From the NCBI GenBank assembly GCA_032622095.1, contig CP136069.1:44184194-44248193 (forward strand): a DNA stretch of 64,000 nucleotides, in the 5' to 3' direction. The notes beneath the pieces are model-generated. The model ran no database searches, had not been told where the DNA came from, and saw only the letters and a program-made list of their open reading frames with translations. Below, piece after piece: positions 24,801 through 39,800 of the stretch. Made by a program: the position numbers and the translations under genes. The stretch's first letter is position 1; every line of letters starts with the position of its first letter. The stretch is from Siphonodentalium dalli. Lineage: Eukaryota > Mollusca > Scaphopoda > Gadilida > Siphonodentaliidae.

Positions 24801-27800
24801 AGTCGATTTACTTCAGATTTTCTGTGATGTTAGTAGAATGGTACACTTCTCCAGTTGGCATAACGCCTGGATACTATAAACTGATCAGTTTTACGAACTC
24901 GAACAAGTATATAATATGTCTTTAACACCATCCACGCAAATAATAGACCGTTTTAATGATTACTTTTATAACTGAATGGGAGAATCCATTTTGTAAATAA
25001 GGGTCAAATTTTGTGAGAAACTGAAATTTATGAAAGAATGAATGTGTATCCATTGAACTGAATTTTCGTCACTGCACATCCAGCAACTGATAGTGATTTC
25101 GAAATCATGCAATCCAAACATTACATCCATCGAAATCATGACACTGGATTTATCGAACATGAATGTAGGTCAGCAGCTACCAGCATCCCTCGATCTTGAA
25201 GGAAGGCTTGTTAATAATTCCGAGGTCATGCAATTCCCATGTCAAAGTCAATATCTGCCATTTAATTGTGCCTCATTGACAGAGTGATGGTATGATTTGA
25301 TACAAAGCAATCTTGTCCCCTTTACTCAAACAATTCTGACCCAATAGAATCAGCCTGAATTTAGTGTGTCTGACATTTGCAGAATGAGGTCTCCAGAGGG
25401 TGAATTTAGTGATGCTACCTCACACAGCGGGCTAGCATCACCAAAGTGACACTCTGGGGACCTCATTCTGCTTAGGCCTCATCTTCTGATGAAAAGTATC
25501 TAGTCTCATATTAACATTGTTTTTAGTTACTTTTTCCCTTCTGTTCAGTTTCTATATCCCCTAATTTGCTGAAGATAAATTGCATAATCGAGGTGACTAA
25601 TGGGTGAACAGCACCAACTTCAACTGGGGAAATTCAATCTGGTCCTTAAGGTCTCCCATAGCAGTTGAGTCCTAAGCAGAATGAGGGTCCCAGAGGGCGA
25701 ATGTGGTGATGATAGCCTGCTATGTGGTATGCATCACTAAATTCAACCTCTGGAGACCTCATTCTTTAAATGTCAGACACACTAAAATCAGGCTTTAAGC
25801 GCATTCAAAATAAGGTTGAAACAAAGCCCTTTTTCGATCAAACATAGATAGGTATAATTTCAAGGACAACGTTATCATCAAGATACAAGACCGCAACCAC
25901 AAAGTAATTCCGTCACTCAATCCATTAAAAACTTGATTGCTCACGCTCCACCCATTCCTTGTTTCCAATCTAAGGTAATTACATCAGAGTTGCTGAATTT
26001 TCAGGTTTACATCGATGACTACACAGCGACCAGGAGACGCTCCGTTGAAATTGAATAAATAAGTGACTATCCACAAGGGGGCTAGCATCACCAAACTCAT
26101 CCTCTGGGGATCCCATTAGTCCTTGGCCTAATAATATTTACCTTGACCTTGCAAGCAAGTGCATTCTCGTATATATTCAAGGCTCCTTATGGGAGACTCA
26201 CATATATAAGAGAATACACTGGATCAGGGTATTTAATGCTGCACCAGCGCAGCTCCCGTCATGAAAGGGTTAACAGTGAATTACGGCAAAAATTTCACAG
26301 AATCACTCCAGATCATCGTTTTATTTCATCATTAATTTGAACACAAAGGATGGATATAATCTTTACTTCCGACAGGTGGCTGAATTATCTAAATTACATC
26401 TTCAATGAACTCTATATAATAGAATATGACTCCATAAACTATAAACAGTAAATTTTTTAATGCTTATGAACTTGGATGGACTTTAGCCTCGTGAAACAGA
26501 AACCTCACAATTTTCCAGACAAGCAGAAGGGGTAACGTAGGTACCCAGTTATTGCAACATAAATTAAACCCTTTAGGCGATAATAAAGGAAACAAAATAA
26601 GGGTCCATAAAGGGAGATGATTTCAGGGTTCATAAGACAAATTCTTTGGTTTAGCCCCGTGAAACTGAAACCTCACAATTTTCCAGACAAGCAGAAGGGG
26701 TAACGTAGGTACCCAGTTATTGCAATATAAATTAAACCCTTTTGGCAATAATAAAGTATAAAACAATATAAAGGGTCCATAAAGGGAGAAGATTTCAGGG
26801 TTCATCAGACCAATTTTCTGGTTTGCGCACAGATGTATCTTTTCCCTGAACTTTTTTTTATAGACTCGTCGGGGAGGGGTCGAGATAGACCATCTTTAAC
26901 TGGCTGATGGGTAATTATTTCCTTCCCATTCATTCATTTACAGGATTTAATAAGTAGTTTCGCGAGTTTGATTGACTCACTTATATTCATTTAACTGAAG
27001 TAGACCTTTCTAGGGAAATGGGGGGGGGGGCACTGTTCAAAGCCAGAAAATGCAGATGTCTCAAACACTATAAAGCTAAGCAATCTTGGAAAGACCTCGG
27101 GAATTCTGAAAATGTTCCAGAAATAACATACGAAAAATACATTGCAGCCAGATATGGTCCCTATCAAATAAACAAAATCACTCAATCTCATTGATAGTGA
27201 AGAATAGAACCTCCGAGAAAAGATCATGCTAAGTGGCCGTGTGTGATTTCGATGCAATTTATCAGTGTTTTAGGATATCGGTTTGTGTTTTTTCTATACC
27301 TTACACATGCCTGCCTCACACAATATTTTTAGAATCGGTATCATCGTTTATCGAGATTACCCACAATTCCCTTGGATACCAGATGCTCTGTAAATAAGCA
27401 AACTCGGAAGAAATTCCATCCAGATTGGGAATCACTATTATATCTCCCAGAAAAGAGCTACATGTGAACAAATAGAGAGAAATTCCTCACATTCTGCTGA
27501 GCTTTGAAATCTTGACATCGGAGTATTTTATAGTGTGCACTATGAATACATGAAAGTTTTATTTTTGCCAAAATTTGCAAGTTTATTGTGAATTATAGTC
27601 ATTTTCAAAGTCGCTAGTTTATAGGAGACTAGAGATATAAATTCACCAAGAAATCATGCCACTGAAACAAGTCTGAGTTTAGTGTGCCTGTCAATTGCAT
27701 AATGAGGTCCCCAGAGGGTGAATTTAGTGATGCTATCTGGCATCACTAAATTCATCCTCTGGGGAACTCATTCTGCTTAGGCGTCATCTTCTCTGCAAAG

Positions 27801-30800
27801 TTTCTTTATTATCAAATTATAGAAACTTCTTCACATAGATTCTATTTATTTTTTAGTTTAGTTTCTCTATATCCCCAAATTGGCAGAAGACACATTGCAG
27901 AATCAAGATTCCCGATGGGTGTACATCACAATATTCACCATTTGGGAACTTCAATCTGAGTCTAGATATGCCTCTCATAACAGATGAGGGAATGCAGAAT
28001 AACAGATGAGGGAATGCAGAATGAGGTCCCAAGAGGGTGAATTTGGTGATGCTAGCGCACTGTGCGGGACAGCATCACTAAATTCACCCTATGGGGACCT
28101 CATTCTGCAAATGGCAGGTACACTAAACTCAGACTTGCATGCAATGAGCATTTTATAAGTATTAGAAGGCGGTTAAAAATTTTTTAGCTGTGTTTGAAGC
28201 CATTTTTTCAGTTATTTAATAGGTCTCCAAGAACCAATTTATAAAACCATTAAATTGAGTAAGAAGGCCACTATATTCAGTAAATATACTTTAAATATGA
28301 TGTTGGGACATATGCATACTGGTATATCAGAGAGAAGTCACTTCTCCCAAGGTCAAAGCCCTCTAGGCTGGTCCTTGTTTCCCAAGTCGCGCACTAGGCT
28401 GGTCCCTGCATTGCAACAGTCTATTATTAATTTAGATGCATGCCATGAGTATTTAGTCTAAAAGGGGTTAAATTACAAATTTTTTTAGCTATGTTTGATG
28501 TCATTTTTTCATTTATTTAATAGGTCTCCATGCCTATACAATATACATCACTGTCGTATTCTTTATACACTCAAAATCAATATTTCCCATGGAAAATGGT
28601 ATTCAGAATGGTTTTCTCATGCAAAATTGTCTGCTATCATGATGGGACGATATAAGGAAAAGACATAAGCATAATATTGAGGTTATTTATGTGGTAATAT
28701 TCTAAGATTTCCGCCACAAAGAACACGCTAGGGACAGCACAAGTTTAGCTATGCCAGAAATTTATGATGGTGAATGTAAAACATATGCAGCGACTGGACA
28801 CTCAAAAAATAACATATATTGCTTTTTGATCTTGGTTGGCAGGCTCAAAGACAACGAACTAAAGACATTCATAAGATCTTTGGGAGTTTAAAAAATTCCG
28901 GATATCTTGTCATAGATGTGGAATGAATTTGTTGTGTATTCTTTTGTGCTGCTTTTCTTATTTAACCCCTCTAACTGAATAGATTCACCCATTCTGATAT
29001 AATAGTATAGGTTGGAACGATCTACATGTATTCTTGAATTGTAGGGATAATTATAATAATAATTTATTTTATATAACAGTAAAACCACAGGTGTTCCCTA
29101 AAACAGTTTACAACAGATGTTCTGATACTAGAACAGCCTCGTGGCAAGGGTCTCTGAGAGTTGGTCATGATTGTACAACTTAAAATTTCCAACTGCAGAC
29201 ACCCACCCTCATGGAGACTAGATAATGCAATTTAAAATGTGGCGAATGGGACAGAGGACATATAGGGTGTTTGACACTGACGGATCATCATTCGATGATT
29301 GGCAGCATGATCATGACCCTTTTTTTAATGGATGGCAGACGGAGGTCTGAAAAACATCTCAATTTCAAAAATTGTCACATCCCTAGACACACAAGTGGAT
29401 CAGATCAAAATGAAAATGGATTACGAATCAAATTATTCTACAAACGTGTCCATCATTTGACAAAGATGCGATATTTTTATTTCTAATTACGAACCGATCC
29501 CTGAGAAGCCAATCAAATTAATTTCTGAACCCGACTGATTATTGATAGGAACGACATTAATGCATTTGTTTGTTAATTCAGATTGTCCAAAGAAAAAAAT
29601 TATAAGAAAACACTACGACGTCTAACAAAGTGTGGCCAGAGACCTCCATTGTCCTCAAACAAACAGTGACATCTGGCGGCGACTTGTAATATTGATGGTC
29701 GTGACAAGACTCTGCAGCTCAGTTATTAGAATAATGTTCGTCAAAACAAAAGAAAATTGGAAAACATCTCAGCGAAATTAGCAATTTACGATATTAATAG
29801 CTTGAGTTTATAAATATTTTACCATCTTTTCTATGAAGGAGAAATGTGTTACTTGTATCTAATTTATAACCAAACTCAAATGACAGATTGATAACTAGAT
29901 TTCTTGATTCCCATTTATTCCTTTGTAGGGATGTCCAGCTATTATATAACCTCTTTCTATGGAACTAATGGATTCTCCTAATCAGTTATACAATTATACA
30001 CTGGAATGGTCTATTATTCATCTGGAGGGATGTTATGGAAATATAAGCAGAAGACAGTTAATAGAAATTGCAGAAGGAATCCTATTAATTGGTGGGAAAT
30101 ATTCAAATAAGTTCAACAATTGTGTTGAACTTATTATCTGAACATCTCCTTAGGGATATACAGTAATGCCCTAAATAATCGACTCCTTAACCACAGCAGA
30201 ATTATTGGTAACTTTTCAGGATTTAGTCAGAAATATGGCTTGTTGCCATTCATCGGAAAGCTCTCACTGAGAGCTTTCCGATGAATGGCAACAAGCCATA
30301 TATCCGACTAATTCCTGAAAAGTTACCCATAATTCTCTTGTGGTTAAGGAGTCGATTATTTAGGCATTAAGTGTAACTACTCATTAATGATGCTTTAGTA
30401 AATAAAAAGTTCAAAAAACACCCTCAAATAACTTATTATCTGAATGACCATACAAATAAATATTTAGTATTACTCTGCCTACTGTCTTATGTATACTTTT
30501 AGAATTAAATGGAAGAATCCATTCAGATATTTATTACGTTATGGAGAAACCGCATGGTTTACAGCTAGATATATGGATGAAGTAACCAAAAAATTTATGA
30601 CAATATTCTTATGACTGTTTTCTATTATAATTTGTGAGTAAGATGGAAATTAAGGGGTCATGATTTGAGATAATATTGTTAGAACAGGTTGAACTGAGAA
30701 CGAATACAAAACAGATGAAATGACGGATTCAACAATTAAACAACTCATCAAAAAAAATAATCAACGACGCTCAATGTTTAACCCCTTCTTTACTAAATGG

Positions 30801-33800
30801 ATTCTCCCACTCAGTTATAAAAGCATATATTGGAATGGTCTAATATTATTCATTTTGAGGGTTTTCAGGGAAAATGAACCGATGACAGATAGACAAAAAG
30901 ATAACACAATTATGTGCAGGATTCTTATTTATTGGTGGGAAATGTTCAGATAATAAGTTCATATGGTCATTTGTTTGAATTTATTATCTGAACATATCCT
31001 AAGTGAACTACTCGTCAATGAGCATTTAGAATAGAAAGTAATTATAATTTATAACAGCAACATGGAAGTGAGGGAGTCAATAATTGAGATAATCTTGATG
31101 GAACAGGTTGAATGAACTGAGAACGAATACAAAACAGATGAAATGACTGATTCAACAATTAATCAACTCATCGGGAAAAAAATAATCAACGACGCTCAAT
31201 GTTTAATAATACAATGCGTCTCATGAGGAATAAAGGCAAGAAAACCCACAAATATTGCCGAAATGAAAGAAACCATTTAGCAGAGAAGCGGACCCGTCAT
31301 CAAACTCGCGATATTTAAAGCAGGCGTAATTACTAACTGTCCATCACAGAGGTATCTCGACAAAAAATTAGATGAAATCCGCGCTAATCTGCTGGAGCCT
31401 GATTGGTCGGGTGACTCAGAGCTGAGTAATCAAGAAGGGACCCTCTGTCTTATAATCTATTGTATTGACTTTTACATTAACGCTTTCTAAGTCAAGACGC
31501 TATTTCCCCAAACAAAATCCCCATCAAACGATTGATGTAGAGAAATTCCCAGTCAGTTGATCTTATTTTGTAAGTGTATGAATTTCTACTTCAAATTAAA
31601 AGCTACATTGTGGTTTATAGCGAAGTTCAAAGTCTGACAGGTGGCCATGCATGGGAAAATTAAAGCAGTACCATTGTTGCAAAATTGGAGAAGGGCTTCG
31701 ATATTTTTGGGAGGTTTCCATTATTTGTTTTTATTAATTTTAGTGTCCCTCTATAACTGAACGATATTTTCAATTTCATATTTTAAATTACAACGACCAT
31801 TATTTATATTATCAGATATGAGTTATAGACTCAAAGTTTATAACTTTATTATAGAGAAACTAAACAAATTGTCTGATAAAGCCCGGATTATATCTTTAAT
31901 TATCCACTACTCATCGTCTTGGCTTTCATGCTCTAAGCAACCAAGTTTTATTATCAGATGTCCTGAAGGAAGAAACCAAGGGAAATGGTGCAAAACTTGT
32001 GACTCTCAAACAATATTTTTAAGTACTTCCGATGATCATGCTATTGATACATAGTAATCCCCTAAATAATCAACTTCTTAACCACAGCAGAATTATGGGT
32101 AACTTTTCAGGATTTAGTCGGAAATATGGCTTGTTGCCATTCATCGGAAAGCTCTCAGTCAGAGCTTTCTGATGAATGGCAACAAGCCATATTGCCGATA
32201 AATCCTGAAAAATTAACCATAATTCTGCTGTGGTTAATGAGTCGATTATTTAGGGCATTACTGTATTTTTATAATGAAACATGAACATCAATTTCCATTC
32301 ATCTCACTGAGAGCTTTCCGATGAATGGCAACAAGCCATATTTCCGACTAAATCCTGAAAAATTACCCATAATTCTTTGGTGGTTAAGGAGTTGATTATT
32401 TAGGGCTTTACTGTATTTTTATAATGAAACATGAACATTAATTTCTGACCCCTCCTTCTGCTCCATCGTTCTAAAACAGGAAATGACTAAAATAGTACTA
32501 TGATGACATAATCAATGAAGGAGTTGAATGCTATTCAGGCAAAACAACAGGTTTCCAGGTTTCGTATCAATCACCTCGCCCATCATAATAATGATACTTC
32601 TGTTTCTGGGGGGATATAAGCTTTTTATGACTGAGTGCTTTCCACACATTTCAATCCCCTAATATTGATTATTTCTCGAGGTATAATGACCCTGATAATG
32701 CTCCAGAGTCCATTGACCAATCAAATTGCTGCGATCCAATGTAGGATTTCCGCTAAAGTCACCAATGTGTGAAAGCTCGTTACATTTATAGTGTCTATGT
32801 AATTAACGGGATGTAATCGGCTGAATACGATGGCTTTGCGAACCCATCAGACCAATATATGTCACAACTTCGAGCTCCGACTAATACTGCCGAGGGTGTT
32901 GGTTTTTAAATGAAGCTACAATTATCTAATACTTCTGGGCACTAACTTGAAGACATACATAATATTCACAAATTTTGAAGATATCTGTATTATATATCAG
33001 TGTTGCGAGTATTCAAAGTCAGTGACAAAAACCACGCCAATTTTTGACAGAAGAAAATTAAATACAGGACCTATTCGAGCTGAACAACCTTGAAATGAAT
33101 AAATGGGAATCAGGTAACAACCAATTAGCATTATTCATTGCCAAAAGGTAATAATTTTATTTTATCTTATGCTCAACAAAATCAATAGAAAAAAATACTT
33201 GCAGACATGAGGTGTTGATTTGCTCCATAATGAATGAATGGGAATCAAGTAACTACCCGTCAGTATTTTCCAGTTATCAAATGTTAACTTCAGTTCTTCT
33301 ACCACTAAAAATCAATAGAAAAAGCCCTCTTTGACCTGAGGGGTCGATTTGCTCCGTGGTTATAGCACAGGAATGCATAAAATAATCCTTTACGGCATGC
33401 ATTAGCAAGTTTAATGGCGAAATTATTTAAAATATATTCCTCTTCACGGACCAAGCTTTCTTAGATTATTGAAGTAAGAAATTGCTAATGAATAAACGGA
33501 ACGTAACAAAACTATGAAATGTTTAAATCGGTAATTTATTGTTGAAAATATTTCACGGTTTCACCTACGAATTTAAACCTTAAAATCAACAAAGTATCCC
33601 TATTGTGTAACGCAAATCCATAACCAGTTAGAATGTGGCGTTTACGGCCATAAAACAGATCATGTGAATCAGGCATCACTGATGCGCATAATGGGGCAGT
33701 GAAATCCATGCCTGAGTTATGTCCCCTGGTGTTCAGTGGTGAGGGATACAATGTTCTGCTGTCGTCATAAATTCACCCACACCGGAGCATCACCACCAGG

Positions 33801-36800
33801 AGGTCAGGGAAGGTGATTTATTAAGGAAATTCTCGCCCAATAAACATTTCAAAAATGTTTCCGACTCAGTCACAAAAGATTTCTATACCAGGATTTGATT
33901 TAATGCCCTAGTGTTTTTCTAAACAGTTATGGCACGTAGTTAAGATCATCTTTTTCAATGATAACGCTGCCAGTGTCAAAATTTATATACTCATTTTAAT
34001 ATGCCAGATGACCTGCAGTATTTCATCGGGCTATAGTGATATATGATTCCAAATATATTTCCCTGAAGCTGCAGTCTTGGTGCCAAGTAAAACAAAGGAC
34101 AGATTTATGCATCAAATGAGTCTCAATTTCAACCACGAAATCAATCTTTCTGTAAAGCAAATAAGGGCAAAATGGAGAGTACAGATCTTCTAGAAATAGC
34201 CCTGCAATAGTCAGAGGTAAATTGTAAAATGTTGAAAGAAAAATTGTGCCACTAATAATAAACAACATTTTAAATTATTAACTGATGTGATCAGCTTTTA
34301 TAGATTGGGTATGTTTTGCCAGGAAAATATAACAGTTCAGGGATTTTTTATGCAATGACAGCTTAGGGGCCAAAGATGGGCTACTCTCCCAATGGGGATT
34401 AATTAGTCAGGCTTTTTCCTCAATTTCTGACCAAGAAATTCCCAATTAACTTAAGGTCTATTGTTTTACGAACAAATGATAACACACCCCCATAATTTTA
34501 TGAGGATTTTCAAGTCCTCTTGCTTCATATGTATTAAATGTTCTGAAACCATTTAAGAAATACCTAGAATTGCTTAACCCTTTCATGACGGGAGCTGCGC
34601 TATTGCAGCATTAAAGATCATGTACCAGTGCATGCTCTTATATATGCGAGTCTCCCATAGGGAACCTCACATATAACAGAATGCACTGGCTTACAATGTC
34701 AAGGTAAATATTTTTAGGCCAATGTATTAACTTATATATGCGAGGCTCCCTAGGAGTGACTCGCATATATAGGAGAATACTTGTTCCTATATATTCCCAA
34801 TTATAAGCCTCTATGGCACAAATTTTCCCAATAGAAAAGGCCAGGACTATATAGCCTTTCTCTTGAAATTTGTCTTCCATATATGAAGCATACAAGGTAA
34901 AGGTTATATTCTACACTACTGTGCTCGGTTTGGTGGAGGGCAAAAGGGGCGGCTCACGCCCCTGATCCGTAGACTGCCCTACTATGTAATGTTTTTTGAA
35001 TTCTTCATGAGTGAAGGCCACATTATGATGGGTTAAACCCCTGTAATTGGTTTCGATCCAAGAATGAAATCAAAACCCCCTCCATATGGTCAGTATACCA
35101 TGAGTTCCGTTATATTTTCCACCTCATTAGCCGAGGTCTATTTTTTCTCTCTGGAGAGTGGAACCGACACCTAAGAGGCCCCCCTTCTGCACATGTGACC
35201 ATGTTTACTCAATTAGAGCCCTCCCCCTATTGATATCAGCCAGATATCCTCGAAGCTTTTATCAAACCCATCAACAAATAGAGCACTCAAATTAAAATAA
35301 TATTTGAAACCAAAACAGCCTGCATGCTCAGGATGTCAGTGTTTTTTATCTGCAATTGATACCCCTCCCTTCACGGAGGACCCATGAAGAAGACAGATAT
35401 GGTTGACTCCCAGGTTTAATTAGTGTTAAACCAATCGTTCTCATGTCATTAGAAATGGGGCACAGATGGGGGTTATTCAATCAATCATGAAACCTGTCAC
35501 TAATATTCTTTTAAAGGTGATGATGAACAAAAATTTGATACTTTTGTGTATGAATCAGCTGCATTAATGCTAAAAGCCATAAAAAATTAGAAATTTTTAG
35601 AAAAACAGTATTTTTGTACATCTGAAATGTTCAAAATCCATGTTAAACTATCATAATGAATTAATTTCACTTTTTAAATTAACTAAAAGTTATTTTTATG
35701 CAGATATTTATTACATGACGCTGTGACAGGAGGGGGGAAAAGTGCTCTTTTTATATGCCCAATAGAATGGCAAGAATAACTTATATATCAACAAATATGG
35801 ATGTTGTTATATTATCCCGGATTGAATACATTGATTCTGATAACTAAATGAGTTTGTTGCTCAAAAATGGTGTTTGTGTGGCAAACTGTTGTCGTTTAGG
35901 CATTTTGCTCACAGCTGACTATTAAAAATGTTCAATTTTATGCAAGTTGTGCCCCTTGCCGAGCACATGAGCACATTCTTGGAGCCTGTATGGAAGGTAT
36001 TTCATAATTTCCCTCTATTCCCCTCCCTGTTGTTGGAGAACAGAAAGAGCAGTTATCCCTTGTTTCCTGGGCCCATGTGTATTGAATAAACCACATCCTT
36101 TCTGCAGCATAAACAAGTGATATTTTACTGGGATTTTGTCTATTTTTTTTTACAGACTCTCCTATACATTGCTTAAACATGGAGTTATATAGTCACTAAT
36201 TTGAATACATTGACATTTCCCAGTGGAGTCTAAGTCAGCATAAATTGATTTCACGATGGCAGAGAGAGAAATCGTAATCTAATTTTGCACATCTCTCGAA
36301 ATGATAAGCAAATTATTATATGCATTATATCTGCATACTACAATGCCTCATTTCCAGTCAACGCCCTCCTGGGATTTCGTAACTGTCAGCAGTTTGGTTG
36401 CATGATTTGATGGGGTGTCAATCTGTGAAATTCAGCACAATTCGCTGAGATATGCAACTTAGTGCATTACGAAACATGACAGCCACATTTATTATGCAAA
36501 CGGTGATGCTATGTCAAGTGGAAACCGAGAGACAAATGATCCTCTCCATTACAGTTGCTGTCTTTTGTCAGATTTTTTAGGCATGCTGCCTTGCATCCAC
36601 AAATTCTCCTTCCGCTGTAGTTGGTTTCAGACTTTCAGTGGTTGGGTGTGAAGAGTTTAAAAGGCTATGATTTCACATCATAGTATGTAGAATCCATCTA
36701 ACAAAGTACTTAATTCCCATTAATTCATTTTTTGGAAAGTTCAGTTAATAAGTTCAGCAATCATACTTTATATATACAGTAATACACTAAATAATCGACT

Positions 36801-39800
36801 CCTTATCCACAGCAGAATTATGACTAATTTTTCAGGATTTAGTCCGAAATATGGCTTGTTGACATTTATCGGAAAGCTCTCAATGAGAGCTTCCGATGAA
36901 TGGCAATAAGCCATATTTATGACTAAATCATGAAAAATTACCCATAATTCTACTGTGGTTAAGGAGTCGATTATTTAGGGCATTATACTGTAATAGCCTT
37001 AGGCTGCTTATAGGACTTACTCAGCTGAAAACTGTTACATATGAATCATTTAGTATGTGTTTCTCTACCAACAGTATTCTCAACCCTTTCATGGCGGGAG
37101 CTGAGCTGCTGCAGCATTAATGATCCTGTGCCAGTGCATTCTCTTATATATGCGAGTCTCCCATATATATATATAGAGAGCCTCACATATATAACAGAAT
37201 GCACTGGCTTACAAGGCCAAGGTAAATATTGTTAGGCCAATGTATTCTCTTATATGAGAGGCTCCATATGGGGAAACTCACATATATAAGAGAATGCATT
37301 GGCACATGGTTTTTGCAAAATTTCAGGAAGCTCCAGGCATGGATGGGTTAATGAATGAGAAGACATTTCCACTTTTATTCCAAGCAGGTGTCATGAAGGA
37401 AATCTACAAATAGATGACATCACAAACAGAAGGTTACATCTACTTTGGCAGCTGTCAATCAGTGAAAGTCACATGTTGATGTCTCCACACAAGTGCATGC
37501 TGGGTGAAACTATTATATAAATGTGTCTGGATTAGAGCCAAGGTGTCTGGATTAGAAACTAACATGTCTCCATTTAAATATCCCAGACAAGAAATTCATG
37601 ACATCTGGCTGGAACAAATGTATGTAACTCTTATAAAATGAATAGTAAAGTTCATTAATGTCACATGGTGTAAGTAGAAGCCCAGTCAGTTGAAAACAAC
37701 TAATATCGGTCGGACTTTGTGTCGCCATCTGCATTCCCAGTACCATGGGCATCACAAATCAATCATCGACGCCACGATCAGTGATCTGAGAAAGATTCCA
37801 GAAGCCAAAGAGTCTCCGACAAAATTTGAAAAAAATGCGTACTGGACTAACTTCGTACCTCTGCTCCTCTCGTAATGTCATGACCAGGGATGACACTACA
37901 CTTGGCACACCGTCAGATCGGGAGCCGACGCTAATGGCTGTCCCGTGTGCAACAATGTGCGCACGTTAAAGATCCCTACCGTGGCGAAGAAGTCACGGGT
38001 TCGGCAAAAAAACTTCCTGGAAAAATTATGGATCTACTCGATCCCATCCTGTAAAAGCCAGCCTTGGTCACTTAGACTAGGACGTAACAACTACAGATAC
38101 AGAACTAGATTCTTTAACACTCATAAAAAGACAATCCTACTGTATTTTTTAAAATGTGTGTTCACTTGTGCAGATTCATGACCATCATCTATTAAATGTA
38201 ACCTTATGTTTATCATATCTACCTCCAGATCAGTTCAATTCATGACAATATTGTTAACTTCTAAAGAATTTAGCAACCATAATTTGTTCTCCCTCAATTT
38301 TTATTATAATTTTATATAATTTCTATAATTGAATAATTTGTGTCTCCCTCCTCTCCCCCCTCCCTCCACAATTAAACTGTACCTGGGCTTCCTGCTTAGC
38401 CTATTCCTACATAAAATGTTCCAAGATCCCATAGATTTAGAACCCTGGGTATGGTAATGCAGGCCCATAAATTATGCAACCCATGGGTACCATAGCAGAG
38501 AGGCATGGAGTGGCTTTGGCATGACTCCTTCTCAGAAACAAGCAAAAACCCTGTGCCAATGAATTATCTTATATATGCGAGTCTCCCATAGGGAGCCTCA
38601 CATATATAAGAGAATACATTGGCCTAACAATATTTACCTTGACCTCTAAAGTCAGTGCATTCTCTTATATATGTGAGTCTCCCATCCCTATGGGAGACTC
38701 AAGGGATGGGAGACTCACATAGGGAGAGTCACATACATAAGAATATGCACTGGCACAGGATCTTTAATGCTGCACCAGAACATTTTCCCATCATGAAAGG
38801 GATAAAAGAATGTGTATTTCATTGAAAACATGCCCCTCTTCACACTGTACCTCCTCCATGCATTTGAGTCCTGTGGCGCCACTGATGAAGCCAATCAATT
38901 TAACTGCATCACGCCAGCTGTACTACAGCCTTAATGCACTTATTGCATTGCGTATATATTCAATAAGAAATTTATGTAATATCAGACCGGAAATTGAAAA
39001 ATTTCTCAGGCGCCCCACGGGAGTTCTATGCAACAAAGCAATTCTATTTATCAACGTAATCATATGAGTTCTTTATACATAGGATAAGATCTGTCTTCGT
39101 TTTTTATTTCTGACAAATTGAGAATGAAAATAATACGGAATGTTGTTTTTTTCTCAATGCAGAAATTTATGTCAGGGATTTAGATATGACTTATCTGCAG
39201 AAATGTCCTAAATAATCGACTCCTTAACCACAGCATAATTATGGGAAATTTTTCAGGACTTAATCGGAAATATGGCTTGCTGCCATTCATCGGAAAGCTC
39301 TAGGTGAGAGCTTTCCAATAAATGGCAACAAGCCATATTTCCGACTAAATCCTGAAAAGTTTTCCATAATTCTGTGGTTATAGGGTCATATACTTTGGGC
39401 ATTACTGTAGCAACATAGAAGACTGAAAAACTGAGGCGAGATACTGTGAATGTGCTACAAAATCTCTTATATTTAGGACCCACAAATTAAAATCATTTGT
39501 TGAAAACAAAAAAATTGTAATTATTTGGGATAGGGGCAGTATGCAATTTATTTTTTATATTTGGAAATGATTAACACGCAGTAAATTTAGTTAACGATTG
39601 GCAGTCTATTCAACTGGAGTGAAAAATGGCTGCTTTTTATCTCGGTAGTGGTAATTTTCCGAGGTATATGAAGTCTGTATAAAACTTGTTGAGATATTGA
39701 TGTGACAAAAGGGGAGAACGACAAGATACAACTATCTTAGACAAAACTAACTAGAGAAGGAACTGTCCCAGGTAAATATTGTTAAGCCAATGCATTCTCT

